Source: Cynocephalus volans (Eukaryota > Chordata > Mammalia > Dermoptera > Cynocephalidae). From it: a stretch of 64,000 nucleotides of DNA. Made by a program: the position numbers and the translations under genes. Under the pieces are notes generated by a model. That model did not search any database. It saw only the letters and a program-made list of their open reading frames with translations, and was not told the origin of the DNA. Positions 45,746 through 57,189 of this stretch are shown piece after piece. How positions within the stretch are numbered: position 1 is the stretch's first letter; every line of letters begins with the position of its first letter. Location of the stretch: NCBI RefSeq assembly GCF_027409185.1, contig NC_084469.1:30060293-30124292 (forward strand), read 5' to 3'.

Positions 45746-47620
45746 CTCATGGTATTTGTGGTTCCATATACATTTTAGTATTACTATTTTCTATTTGTGT
45801 AAGAAACGCCATTGGAATTTTGATAGAGATTGCATTGAATCTGTAAATCATTTTGGGTGATACTGACATTTTAACTATATTGTCTCCCATGATTCCATAC
45901 ACATGAGATATCTTTCCATTTGTTTGTGTCTTCTTTAATTTCTTTCATCAATGTTTCATAGTTTTCAGCCCATATGTCTTTTACATTGAATAGAATTCAA
46001 TGTTTTTTGTTAGTTAAGTTTATTCCTAACTATTTTATTCATTTTGGTGCTATTGTGTAAGGGATTGTTTTCCTAATTTCCTTTTCGGATAGTTTGTTGT
46101 CAGTGTGTAGAAATGCAACTGATTTTTGTATGTTTATTTTATATCTTGCAATTTAACTATATTTGTTAATTGTTGGCCATTTGGGTATCTTCCTTTGAGA
46201 AATGCCTTTTCAGCTCCTTTGCCCGTTTTTAAATCATATTATTTGTTTTTTCACTGTTAAGTTGTTCGAGTTCCTTGAATATTCTGGATATTAATCCCTT
46301 GTCAGATGTGCAGTTTGCAAATATTTTCTCCTTTCTGTAGGTTGTGTTTTCACTCTGTTGATTGTTTCTTTTGTTATGCAGAAGCTTTTCAGTTTGATAT
46401 AATCCCATTTGTTTATTTTTTGTTGTTGTTGCCTGACTTTTGGGTTCTTATTCATAAAGTCATTGACTAGTCCTAATTCCTGCAGTATTTCTCCTATGTT
46501 TTCTTTCAGGAGTTTTATAATCGCAGGTCTTTAATCCTTTTTGAGTTGATTTAGGTATATGGTGAGACATACAGGTCTAGATTCATTCTTCTACATATGG
46601 TTGTCCAGTTTCCCAGCACCATTTATTAAAGAGGCAGTCTTTTCCCCAATGTATGTTCTTGTTGCATTTGTCAAAGATCAGTTGGCTGTAAGTATGTGGT
46701 TTGATTTCTGGGTTCCCTATTCTGTTCCATTGCTCCGAGTGTCTGTTTTTATGCTAACATCGTGTTGTTTTTCTTACTATAGCTTTGCAGTATAATTTGA
46801 AGTCAGGTAGTTTTGTGCCTCCAGCTTTATATATTTTTTTTGCTAGAAATTGCTTTGGCTATTTGGTGTCTTTTGTTGTTCAATATGAATGCTAGGGTTG
46901 TGTTTTCTATTTCTGTGAAGAATGTCATTGGTATTTTGATGGGGATTGCATTTGATTTGTAGATTGCTTTGGGTAGTACGGACATTTCCACTACATTGAT
47001 TCTCCTAATCCATGAACAAGGAATATTTTTCCATCTTTTTGTGTCCTCTTTAATTTCTTTCAACAGCAATTTGTAGTTCTTGTTGTAGAGATCTTTCACC
47101 TCCTTGGTTAAATTGATTCTTAGGTTTTTTTTTCTTTGGTGACTATTGTTAATGGGTTTGCTTTTTTGATTTCTCTTTCTACTAGTTTGTTATTGGAGTA
47201 TAAAAATGCTACTGATTTTTGTGTGTTGATTTTGCATACTGAAATCGTTTATCAACTCTCGGAGGTTTTTTGTAGCGTCTTTAGGTTTTTGTATATGTAG
47301 GATCATGTTATTTGCAAACAGGAACAGTTTGATTTCATCTTTTCCAATCTGGATGCCCATATTTCCTTCTCTTGCCTGATTGCTCTGGCTAGTACTTCCA
47401 ATACTATGTTAAATAGTAGTGGGCATCCTTGATATTGGCAATGGGTTTGTCATAGATAGCTTTTATTGTGTTGAGATACTTTCCTTCTATATCTAATTTG
47501 CTAAGAGTCTTTATCATGAAGGGATGTTGAATTTTGTCAAATGCTTTTTCTGTGTCTATTGAGATGATCATGTGGTTTTTGTCCTTGATTTTGTCGATGT
47601 TTTGTATCATGTTAACTTAT
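45746..47620 (-). repeat. L1 ORF2 fragments (two joined pieces)
   Basis: 45746-46150 continues the L1 interrupted at 44289. From about 46155 a second stretch runs back through the ORF2 C-terminal region to the RT palm (near 47290-47340) and ends about 47620. Frames are short and broken. The jump backward in ORF2 coordinates shows two different L1 copies abutting. Confidence 0.75.
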
Positions 47621-48055
47621 TTTGATTGTAATATAGTTGATTGTGCATTTCTGTGGGGTACAGAGTTGAATATCATTAGCTGTGTGCAATATGTGATGCT
47701 CAAATTAGGATAATTAGTACATTCAACATTATACAATGTAATTATGTTTCATGGCCCTTTTACAATTCCTCCCTCACCTCCCCGCCCTTTCCCCTTTCCC
47801 ACCTCAGGTAACCTCAGTTCTGTTCTCTCCTTTTGAGAGTTCAACATATTGTTGTGATTGTTGTGTCTTTCTTTCTTTCTTTCTTTTTAAAATTAATTTG
47901 TTCATTTTTTGGATCTCACTTGTGAGTGAGGACATGTGGTTTTTCTTTCTGTGCCTGGCTTCTTGAAATAAACATAATTTTCTCTAAGTTCATCCATGTG
48001 CTGCAAATGGTACTATTTCATTTTCTTTTTGATGGCCAAGTAGTATTCCATTTAT
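47621..48055 (-). repeat. L1 3' end (L1MA-type)
   Basis: Reverse 3'UTR text ('tgtggggtacagagttgaatatcatt', 'gtgcaatatgtgatgctcaaatt', 'ccctttcccacctcaggtaacc') followed by the ORF2 C-terminal end ('ttctctaagttcatccatg', 'gatggccaagtagtattccat'). Contains a short (TTTC)n run at 47868-47887. Confidence 0.75.
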
Positions 48056-49616
48056 ACTAAGGATTTAAGTGGTTTAATCACCACCTTTACAATGTTGGAG
48101 TGCTCTGAGATTGTGTGTGTACTTTTTAAAAAAATGAGTTATGCCCCTTCATATGTTTTCTTGCTACTCTTTAATGTCATCTTCGTTCAGACTAAATTGC
48201 TACCATTAGTATTTCTTGTACGGCAAGTCTTGTGTTGATTACTTCCCTTAGCTTTTGTCTGTCTGGGAAAGACTTTATTTCTCCTTTATATTTGGAGAGT
48301 AGTTTTGCTGGATGCAGAATTTTTGGCTGGTTTCTACTGAGAAATCCACTGAGAGACATATTGGGGTTCTGTTGAATGTTGTGTGTTTCTTTTCTCCTGC
48401 TGCTTTCAGGATTCTTTCTTTGTCCTTGGTTTAATAATTTGATTATGATGCATCTTGGGTGTTCCTCTTTGGATTGAATTTGGTTGGAAACCTCTGAAGT
48501 TCCTGGGTCTGGATGCTGTCATCTTCCTCCATCCTTTGGAAAATTTCAGTCATTATATCCATGAATATGCTTTCTAAGTCTCTTCCTTTTTCATCTCCTT
48601 CAGATATGCCAGTGCTTGGAGGTTATTCCACTTGAGGGAGTCCGATAAGTGCTGTATTTGTGTTTCATTTTTTCTCATTCATTTTTCTTTTTGCTCCTCT
48701 GATTGCATAATATCTAGTGTTCTGTATTCAAGCTCACTGATTCTTTCCTCTGTTTGATTGTCTGTTGTTGGAGTTTTCTATTGAGTTTTTCAGTTCAGAT
48801 AATGTATTCTTTCTTTCTAGAATTTCTATTTGGTTTTTACAAATTTATTCTATTTCTTTGTAACATTTCTAAACCTGCCTCTGAATTATTTTCCAAATAT
48901 CATTTAATTTTCTATCTGTATTTTCTTCTGACTTCCTGAACATCCTTAAGGGGGGTACTCTGAATTCTCTGTCAGATGTTTCATAGATCTGCTATGCTTC
49001 TGGGTCCATTGCTGGTGTTTTGTTTTTTCCCTTTGTTGGTGACACATTTCTGTGCTCTTTCTCTGTCGTTGTGTTTTTACATCGATGCCTGGGCTTTTGA
49101 GGAGACTGCTGCCTCTGCTAGGTTTTATAGGTGTTCTTTGGTTGTGTTAGACCTTCACTGATTAATATCAGAGCTTTGAGGCTGGTCTAAGTTTTCTTAT
49201 CCATTCTTTGGAGGATTAACAGCTACCACCACCACTTAGACTCTGCAGTGAGACTAATGTGCTGTCCTGTGGTTAATTCCTGAATTGGCGGAACTTCCAG
49301 TGGGGACCAGAACTTGAATTCTGTGCTTGAACTCAACTCTTGTTTTGCTCTTGATTCTCTAGGGAAGGCTTTGCATGCAGATAGAATATTAATTGTTGGC
49401 AGGAATCATTTCTGGGTCTGGGCTGTGTGGAAGTTCCAGCCCTGGACTGAGTCCTTCCTGTAGATTTCACCCCCTGTTGCTCTATCCCCTGACTGATTTC
49501 CACTATGACCAGGTGCCCATGCTGCACCAATGTTCTCCCAGTAGGCCAGCCCTTGTTCTGCACTCCAACCTCTTCCCATGGGGTAGGATGTGTGTGTGTC
49601 TCTCATGCTAACCTAC
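48056..49616 (-). repeat. Old L1 ORF1 and 5'UTR, left of solo LTR
   Basis: Reverse ORF1 text ('ctgtctgggaaagactttatttctcc', 'tttgctggatgcagaatttttggctgg', 'gattctttctttgtccttgg') runs to about 49000. GC-richer 5'UTR-like sequence then follows up to the LTR. No open frame. Confidence 0.65.
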
Positions 49617-50014
49617 TGTCCCGACCCGCGGGATATTCAACGCATACCCTGGATGTGGGAGTGGGAATTGGATGGGACAAGAGACGCGAGAAATGGAGAC
49701 AAGACAGTATTCTGATCAAGTCTCGTTTATTAGCCAGAGGTTCACAGCTTATATAGACAACAGGAGGGAATCAGCAGATAAGGAAGTATGCAGAAGTTTT
49801 CTGGAAAAAATCACAGGGCAAATCTTTCCAGGAAATGGAATGTTTCTCAGCTATCTAAAGCAAAGCAGCAGTGATCTACGCCTAGGGCTGTGCAAGCAGT
49901 AAGAAGGAGAAAAAGGAGGAAAGGTCACAGCATTTATACCTTTAGTGTCAGAGGGCTATTGGCAGGGCTTCATGACCCTGGGCAGGCTATGACCGGGCTC
50001 TTTGGCCCCGCACA
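49617..50014 (-). mobile_element. 398-bp solo LTR with 6-bp target duplication
   Basis: TGTCCCGACC...CCCCGCACA is flanked by ACCTAC on both sides (49611-49616 and 50015-50020). On the minus strand it has a TATATAA box, an AATAAA poly(A) signal about 20 bp later (near 49730-49757) and about 113 bp to the end. The 6-bp duplication and layout suggest a class II (ERVK-like) retrovirus whose interior was lost by LTR-LTR recombination. No coding capacity. Confidence 0.88.
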
Positions 50015-50020
50015 ACCTAC

Positions 50021-51659
50021 CAGCCTTGGGTGGCTCCTTTGTCCAGCTGGCTGGCCCAGGGGGATCCTGCCTGGGGTCTTTATGGCCTGTGGGCTGGTAT
50101 GGTGTGCTCTGAAACCCTCTTCTCCCCTGAAGACTCCAAGCAGGTTCACATGAAGTGTGCCAGTGTGGCCTTTTCTGGCTTCAGTTTGTGTGAGAGAGAT
50201 TCCCTGCACATTACCAGGCTGGCTCAGAAGTGGCCAGGGCCCAGAACAGTTGGCATTGTCTTCACATCCTCTCACCCTGGCCTCTTGTTCCTTTTTACAA
50301 ACTCTGTGGACTTCTCCTCTTCACCCAGCTCCAGCAGTCCCAGGTTGTCAGTCTTTGCTTTTCCATAGTTCTAAATCGATTACTTGTGGGGAAGACCAAT
50401 GCCGGGAATTGTCTGTTCTGCCATCTGGATGACATCACTCTTCTGTATCTTATCAAAATACCAACACTTAGTTTTGATTCTTCAAATTGATTTTGTGTTT
50501 TCTACTTCATTTCTTTCTGTTTTAGTCTTTGTTATTTCCTTCCTTCTGCTAACTTGGGGATTAGTTTTTCTTCTCTTTCTGGTTCTAGTTTCTAGTTGAG
50601 GTGAAAAATTATGTTGTTAAAATATTTTTAAGTGTTCCTATTTATCACTATAAACTTCCCTGTAAGTGCTGCTTTTGCTGCACCCTGTAAGTTTAGGTAG
50701 GTTGACATTCATTTTCATTGGTTTCAAGATACTTTCTAGTTTCCCATTTTTTCCTTTGACTCATGTTTGTTAAAAAGTGTGTTGTTAAATTTCCACACTG
50801 TTTTTTTGATTTTTTCAGTTTTCTTTCTACTATCAATTTCTAGTTTTATTTGATTGTGGTCAGTAAAGATAGTTGGTATGATTTCAATCTTCTTAAATTT
50901 GTCAAGACTTCTTTTGTGACCTCACATGTGATCTATCCTGGAGAATGGCCCATGTGTGCATGAAAAGAATGCATATTCTGCTGCTGTTGGGTGGAATGTT
51001 TTGTACATGTCTCTTAGGTCTGTTTAGTCTATAGTGTTGTTCATGGTGTTTTACATTGTTGATATTCTGTCTGGTTGTTCTATTCATTATCAAAGTAGGA
51101 TATTGAAATCTCCTACTTTTATTGTTTAGGTATTTCTCACTTCAGTTTTGTCAATGTTTGCTTTATATATTAGAGTGCTGAGAGTTAGGTGCATATATAT
51201 TTCTAATTGTTATAATTTCCTGGTGGATTGACCCTTTTTATCATTCTATAATTTTCTTTTTGTGATCGTTTTGACAGTGAGTGTATTTTGTCTGATATAA
51301 AGATAGCCACGCCTGCTCTCTTTGGTTTCCATTTGCATGGACTATCTTTTTTCATCCGTTCTCTTGAAGCTTATCTGTATCCTTAAATATAATCTGAGTT
51401 TCTCCTAGACAGTATATCATTGGGTTGGCTTTTTTCTTTTCTTTTCTTTTCTTCCTTCCTTCCTTCCTTTCTTTTCTCTCTCTCTCTCTCTCTTTCTTTT
51501 TATTCAGCCACTGTTATGTCTTTTGACTAGGGAGTTTAATGCATTTATGTTTAAAGTAATTATTGGTAAGGAAGGACTCACTATTGCCAATTTGCCAATT
51601 TTTCTGCCAGTTGAGTTCTTTTGTCTGTCTTTTCCTTTCTTGCTGTCTTCATTCTGTTT
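50021..51659 (-). repeat. Old L1 5'UTR and ORF2 endonuclease-region fragments
   Basis: 50021-50480 continues the GC-richer 5'UTR-like sequence interrupted by the LTR. From about 50490, reverse ORF2 N-terminal text follows ('acctcacatgtgatctatcctggagaatgg' near 50920, 'gtctgatataaagatagccac' near 51289), the part that encodes the endonuclease. Frames are all short. Confidence 0.65.
51425..51503. repeat. Pyrimidine simple repeat
   Basis: Runs of (TTTTC)n, (CCTT)n and (CT)n inside the L1 fragment. Confidence 0.9.
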
Positions 51660-51965
51660 TTGTTTTTTAAAATTTTATTTAAATTGGCATATAAAATTGT
51701 ATGTATTATGTATAACATGAAGTTTTGAAATATATATATTGTGAGATGGCAAAATCACACTAATTAGAATATGTATTATCTCATAAAGTTATCATTTTTG
51801 TAGTGAGAACAGCTAAAATCTACTCTCAGCATTTTTCTAGAATACAGTATGTTGTTATTAACTATTGTCATCATGTTATGCAATTGATCTCTTGAACTTT
51901 TCCATCCTATCTAACTAAACTTTGTCTCTTTCGACCAACATATTGTTAACACCCGACTTCCTATT
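51660..51965 (-). repeat. L1 3'UTR fragment
   Basis: Diverged reverse L1MA/MB-type 3'UTR ('aattggcatataaaattgtatg', 'aattagaatatgtattatctc', 'cctatctaactaaactttg'), the same family as 31925-32235. Confidence 0.6.
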
Positions 51966-52665
51966 AGTACAGCATTATGGAGAACAGTATGGGGGTTCCT
52001 CAAACAACTACAGATAGCACTACCAGATGATCCAGCAATCCCACTATTGGGGATATATCGAGAAAATTGGGAATCATCATGTTGAAGGGATACCTACACT
52101 CCTATGTTTATTGCAGCTCTATTTACAACAGCCAGGTGAAAGAACCTGAATGTCCATCAGTGGATGACTGGAGAAGGAAATTATTGTATACAAACAGAAT
52201 GGAATACTCCTCAGCCATAAAAAAGAATGAAATTCTGCCATTTGCAACAACATGGATGGGCCTGGAGAAAATTAGCCTAAGTGAACAACCCAGGTACAGA
52301 AATATAAATCCTTCATGTTCTCAGTCATAACCAGGAGCTGAATCCATGAATAAACAAATAAACATTAAAGAGAGGCAGAGAAAGAGAAAGAGAGAAACAA
52401 CAACCACAGTAATATGTTGAACTTTCAGAAAGAGAGAAAAGAACCATGGTTACTAGAGGTGGAAAATGGCGGGGGAGAGTGAGAGGGAGTGGTTTAACAA
52501 GAAATTGGTTAATGGACACAAAGCATGATTACATATTGTAATGATGAATAAGCTAATTATCCTGATCTAACCATCACACATTGTACACAACTACTGAAAA
52601 TCAACTTTGTACTCCACATGTATGTATAATAAATTATCTTAAAAAATTAAAAATAAAAGTAACTA
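51966..52665 (+). mobile_element. 5'-truncated L1 3' end
   Basis: Plus orientation: ORF2 C-terminus ('ccagcaatcccactattggg', 'gaatgtccatcagtggatgactgg', 'gccatttgcaacaacatggatggg'), a 3'UTR with the 'cacacattgtacacaactactg' block, and an A-rich end near 52640-52665. Its tail abuts the start of duplication copy 2. Confidence 0.8.
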
Positions 52666-53024
52666 GAGAAGTGCCCTTCCCCCCAAAATAAATAAAGGCA
52701 GTATAGTGAGGACTCAGATCTCCCAGGAATGAAAGTTTGAGTCACCCCACCAAGTGAGGACCAAGTGCCAGCTGTTTGCTAGCTCCCCTCAGAGATCGGA
52801 ACATCAGACATGTGGTCCTCTCTTCTGTGTTCCTCAGTTCTGGTTAACACCACATTTCCCCTTTGTTTCCTTGTCCTAAGGGATGTATCTTCTTTCTGCA
52901 GTTAATATGTCTGGGTGACCTGAACATTCATCTTTTCACTCCTTTAGTTTCTTTCAGTATACACCTATGCAGCTAATTCCCTGTATTAAATCTCGGTTTG
53001 AAAATACTGGATGCAATTTCTTTT

Positions 53025-53105
53025 TAAATTTTTTTTTGGTAGCTGGCCAGTGTGGGCATCCAAACCCTTGACCATGGTGTTTCAAGGGTGCTCTGTAACC
53101 ACCTG
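53025..53105 (-). mobile_element. tRNA-like SINE, copy 2 only
   Basis: On the minus strand a single CYN-like unit with GGTCAAGGGTTTGGATGCC and GGCCAGCTACC, then an A-rich tail. It is flanked by imperfect 15-bp repeats, GATGCAATTTCTTTT (53010-53024) and GGTGCAATTTCTGTT (53106-53120). Copy 1 has the unoccupied site (GGTGCGATTCCTGTTTCC, near 33121). Confidence 0.85.
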
Positions 53106-53439
53106 GGTGCAATTTCTGTTTCCTGAATGGATCTTAACTGACCCTAACTGACTACCAGCTGTTTAATGCATGGAAAATAATGTCCAGTTTTATTATGTCT
53201 AATCATTATCATATTATATTTCAGAGACTAATATTTTTATACATTTATTCTGCTCTTCACCAACATTTATTTGATACATTTTATATGACCAAGATAGTGA
53301 TGGCAGGTAATGTGTTAACACAGCTTTTATCATCAGAGACTTACAAGTATAGTAGGGGTGACTAACCATGATAGTCCAGAGAAAATTTACATTTAATAGT
53401 GATTTATAGCTTTCAAAGCATGAGTTATTTGTGATCCAC

Positions 53440-53570
53440 ACACCCTGCGACAGACAGGAAGATACGATTTTTCCTAATATGTGATTGCTGAGGCTCAGAC
53501 TTGCTCAACATTGCTCGTCAGTAGAACAGCCAGGACACAAACTTAATATTCTTGTGCTGGCACTCTGTCA
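53440..53570 (-). repeat. MIR SINE (duplication copy 2)
   Basis: Counterpart of 35030-35180: 'tgctgaggctcagacttgctcaaca' and 'aacagccaggacacaaacttaatattcttgtgctggcactctg'. Confidence 0.6.
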
Positions 53571-53761
53571 AAACAGCAGAAAGATGTACAAAGTAATAAT
53601 TTTAATAAGAGGTCTCATTTAACTGTTACCAGATTTCTGGAAGGGGAATTTGTGGCTGGAAAGACCAACAGCAACTTCTTGGAGGGTGATAACATTGAAG
53701 CTGCATTTCCAAGTGCATTCTAATTGGAAACATCACCATCCAATGTATGTCCTCACACTGG

Positions 53762-54691
53762 TCATGAGGAGATTTTCTTGCTGAAGAGTTTCCACAGGGC
53801 AGCCTTCATGTCTCGGTTTCTCAGACTATAGATGAAAGGATTTAACATTGGTGTCATTGCAATGTACATCACAGTAATCACTGCATCTTTTAGGCTGTAC
53901 CTAGTCAGAGGGCGTAAATACGTGCCCATGACTGTCCCATAATACAAAGAAACAACTGTGAGGTGGGAACCACAGGTGGAGAAGGCTTTGAGTACACCTT
54001 TAGTGGATGGAACCTGTAGGACCGTGGAAAAGACCCGAACATAGGAGATAATGATGCATAGTAATGGCACAGAGAAGACACCAACCCCTAGGTACATAAT
54101 CTTCACATTAAAGTGAATATCAGAACAGGACAGCTTGAGCAAAGAGGCAATGTCACAGTAGAAGTTGGTCACTTCCTTGTTGCCACAAAAGGACAGGCCA
54201 GCTGTGAGGAGAGTGTGGGGGAGGGAATTGGTGATTCCAGCCACCCAAGACCCAACAATTAGCAGAACACAAGATTTCGGACTCACAATTGTTGTATAGT
54301 GAAGTGGGCGGCTGATGGCCACAGCTCGATCATATGCCATCACAGCCAAGATATAGCTGTCTGTGTTACCCATGGCAAGCATGAAACACATCTGTGTTAG
54401 GCATCCCCCAAAGGAGATGGACTTGCTACCCAAGAGATGGTTAGCCAGCATCTTAGGGATGGTTACAGATGAGAAGAAGACGTCCACCAAGGAGAGGTTG
54501 GCAAGGAAAAAATACATGGGGATGTGAAGGCGAACGTCAGAGTGAATGGCCCAGATGATGAGCAGGTTTCCAATCAATGTGACGGGGTAAATGACCAGGA
54601 AGAGGATGAAGAAGATATATTCTTGTTCCTGCTGACCATTAACTCCCAGGAGGATGAATTCCAGGGGCGATGACTCATTTACTTCTCTCAT
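53762..54691 (-). CDS. OR1A1-like: Olfactory receptor, OR1A1-like, intact (copy 2)
   Basis: A 309-residue OR, tandem paralogue of the gene at 35359. All hallmarks are kept: sequon N5-E-S; GN (41-42); [10 protein letters not shown] (58-67); C97, C179 and C189; MAYDRAVAIS (118-127); SY (216-217); [18 protein letters not shown]. Upstream on the minus strand CTCTCCCTTTCCTGCTAG then AGAATCC precede the ATG, a strong 3' splice site. It ends in TGA (copy 1 has TAA). About 15 of its ~40 differences from copy 1 fall in residues 135-183 (TM4 and ECL2), including P183S before the LLKLSC motif. No stop or frameshift, so probably functional. Differing ligand range is an inference. Confidence 0.93.
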   Translation of the reverse strand: MREVNESSPLEFILLGVNGQQEQEYIFFILFLVIYPVTLIGNLLIIWAIHSDVRLHIPMYFFLANLSLVDVFFSSVTIPKMLANHLLGSKSISFGGCLTQMCFMLAMGNTDSYILAVMAYDRAVAISRPLHYTTIVSPKSCVLLIVGSWVAGITNSLPHTLLTAGLSFCGNKEVTNFYCDIASLLKLSCSDIHFNVKIMYLGVGVFSVPLLCIIISYVRVFSTVLQVPSTKGVLKAFSTCGSHLTVVSLYYGTVMGTYLRPLTRYSLKDAVITVMYIAMTPMLNPFIYSLRNRDMKAALWKLFSKKISS

Positions 54692-57189
54692 GGATTCTCT
54701 AGCAGGAAAGGGAGAGGAATCCAGAATTATTAGTGAATTACTGTGTGCAATGATATTCCTTATCCACCACTTTTGACTCTAGGATTCAGATACATCTATA
54801 CCTGGGTTTGCTAAATCCACAGAGAGGCATTACTTGTAGAAAACACCTGTTGGTGTGTGAAACTAGTTAAAAGCCCTGGATACTAAGGTCTGAGCGGGCG
54901 ATCCATTAATCAGAGGTGCCCATCCTCTCCAAACTCAGCTCTACCACCCAATCACCGAGGACTTAATTATTTAACATTTATTTTTATAATCTATGTGCTA
55001 TACACTTTGGTAGGTCTCATGGAAAAATCATAAATACTTGACAATATAGTTTATTCATCTATTTATTCAATGAAAAGACATTGTCCATGCTCTCGAGGAC
55101 CTTACAACGTAATAGAGATGCCAGAATCACACACTAATCTTATTACACATGATAAGGAAAGGACAGTATTTTGAAGTTTCTGAGATAACACTCCTGCACA
55201 AAGAATGTGTAGTGCAAGAGCACTCTGGAAAATTAGATGCATTCTAGTGACCAGACTCAGAGGGATCCCAGAAGCCAGGAGGTAACAGGTATCTACACTG
55301 CCATTAGAAGATGATAAATGACAAAGAGCACTGGGGTTAGGTCCTAGCAAAACAAATGCAGTAAATTCCCTCCCCAGGTTTCCCATTTGCAAAGTAGACT
55401 TAAAACATCTCCTTTAATAGGTTTTATCTATTTCCGACACTTAAATACATGTAATCTAGTGTTTCCCTCTTCCATCCTCTCTTCATTTTCTTCACCGCTT
55501 TTTTCGGTGACTCTTCCTACTCCCTCGTGGCTTCAATCACAGCTTAATAGACTTTCAAATCTATAATCTGCAGGCTCAATTTCTTTTCCCCATCTTTCCA
55601 CACTCAGTCATCCTGTCAACTTGTCTGACCAGACCCCATTCACTGCAAATCCAACCTAAGAAGATAGCAAAATTTTTTTGGGGGGGGTGGGGGAGGAGAA
55701 TTATATCTTGCGTATGTTTATATCTGCCAGAGAGATTATTGTGGAGTATCAGTCATTATTTGCACCAATAAGTTTTCAAATTTTTCAATATTTCAATATT
55801 TCAATTTTTCAATATTTCTTGAGTGAAATCTAGGTATATTTCTTTTGTTCCCCACATCCTGGATGCTTACAAGCACAATCACTAAGTTTACCCCTCACCT
55901 GTATATCTGATCCTGTGGATTCTTCATTTGAAATACTTGCTATATTACTCAACCTTTCTACTTAATGTCTCAGTGCTCTAGCTTAGACCATCATTATTTT
56001 CTACCTGAACTCTTGTGATGGTTCCTTAACTGCTTCATTACAGGTCCCCCCTTCTCTGATCTATCTTGTCTTGATTATGCCAGAGAGTTCCACTCCAATC
56101 CACATTATTCTCTTTTGACTGGTCGTTCAGCTAAGCTACATTTGTCAGCCTCCCTTGCACTATAGTTGGCTCATGTGACTGAATTCTAATCAATCCATAT
56201 GTGTGTTGCAGTTCTGGGCTTCGTCTGCATTATTGTTCTCTTTTTCCAAACTGGATGTAAATGGCATCCAGGAGAGTGAATGGAATAGTGGAGTCACATG
56301 ATGGAATGAGCCTGTGTCCCTAGTTCTGTACATCCAGGACAGCCACTTAGCACCAAGAAGATACACTGGTACTGTTCCATAGCAGACAACATCTTACTTT
56401 GTTTAAGCAATTGCACATTTTGAGATCTATTTGTTACTATGCTCCAAGATATCCTAAGTAATTCACTAACTTTTTAATCAATCTCTGGTCAAGAATTAAT
56501 TGAATTCATAATTAATTCAATCACAATACTCAGTGTCTCCTATGTTATACATGGGAATTCTATACTAGGCATGGAGGATGCAGACCTAATTGTCTTACTT
56601 AGAATGTCTTACAAATATGATGTGCTGTTTTTCTTTTTATCTTTGTTCCTAAAGGAATAAGACTTTTTCTCTTGAAATGCCTTTTCCCATCTTCCCTCAG
56701 AATCATTATAATTCCTGATTGAGAGCATTCATTAAAGCTGGAGTGCTCACGGACTATGGTGAGTTCACTAAAGCTGGAGGGCTCAGAGACTACGGTATGG
56801 AAGTGGAAGATTTGAAGGAGGGCTCTCGGTAGCATGATTGACTAAGCTGATGTTGACACGTGCCATTCCTGTTAAAACATATAGCAATTCTCAATACATT
56901 GTAAACATAAAATAAACAATGCACATAGCCAACCCTAAAAGAAGGAAATGGGAATACCTATGCATGACAAATAAAAAGAAACCCTGAAGAATTGTAAGTT
57001 ATAGCTAAAGCAATGGGGACTTCTTGGGGTTTCGAACCAGGAATAAGGAGCTAATGTCTGGAGTTTGGGGTATATTAATGACCTTTGTACACGAGATGTG
57101 GCCATAGATCCACATGAAGCAGGGAGCTTAATTTCAGCCCTTGTATAAAAACTTGAAGTGTTATCATATTTGAAAAGAGTAGTAGAAAA
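54692..57189. other. 5' flank or intron of OR1A copy 2
   Basis: No gene. Aligns with 36289-38700 in copy 1. 56090-56470 is the partner of the unnamed LTR-like repeat at 37630. A short AATATTTC-type simple repeat lies at 55780-55818. Confidence 0.45.
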
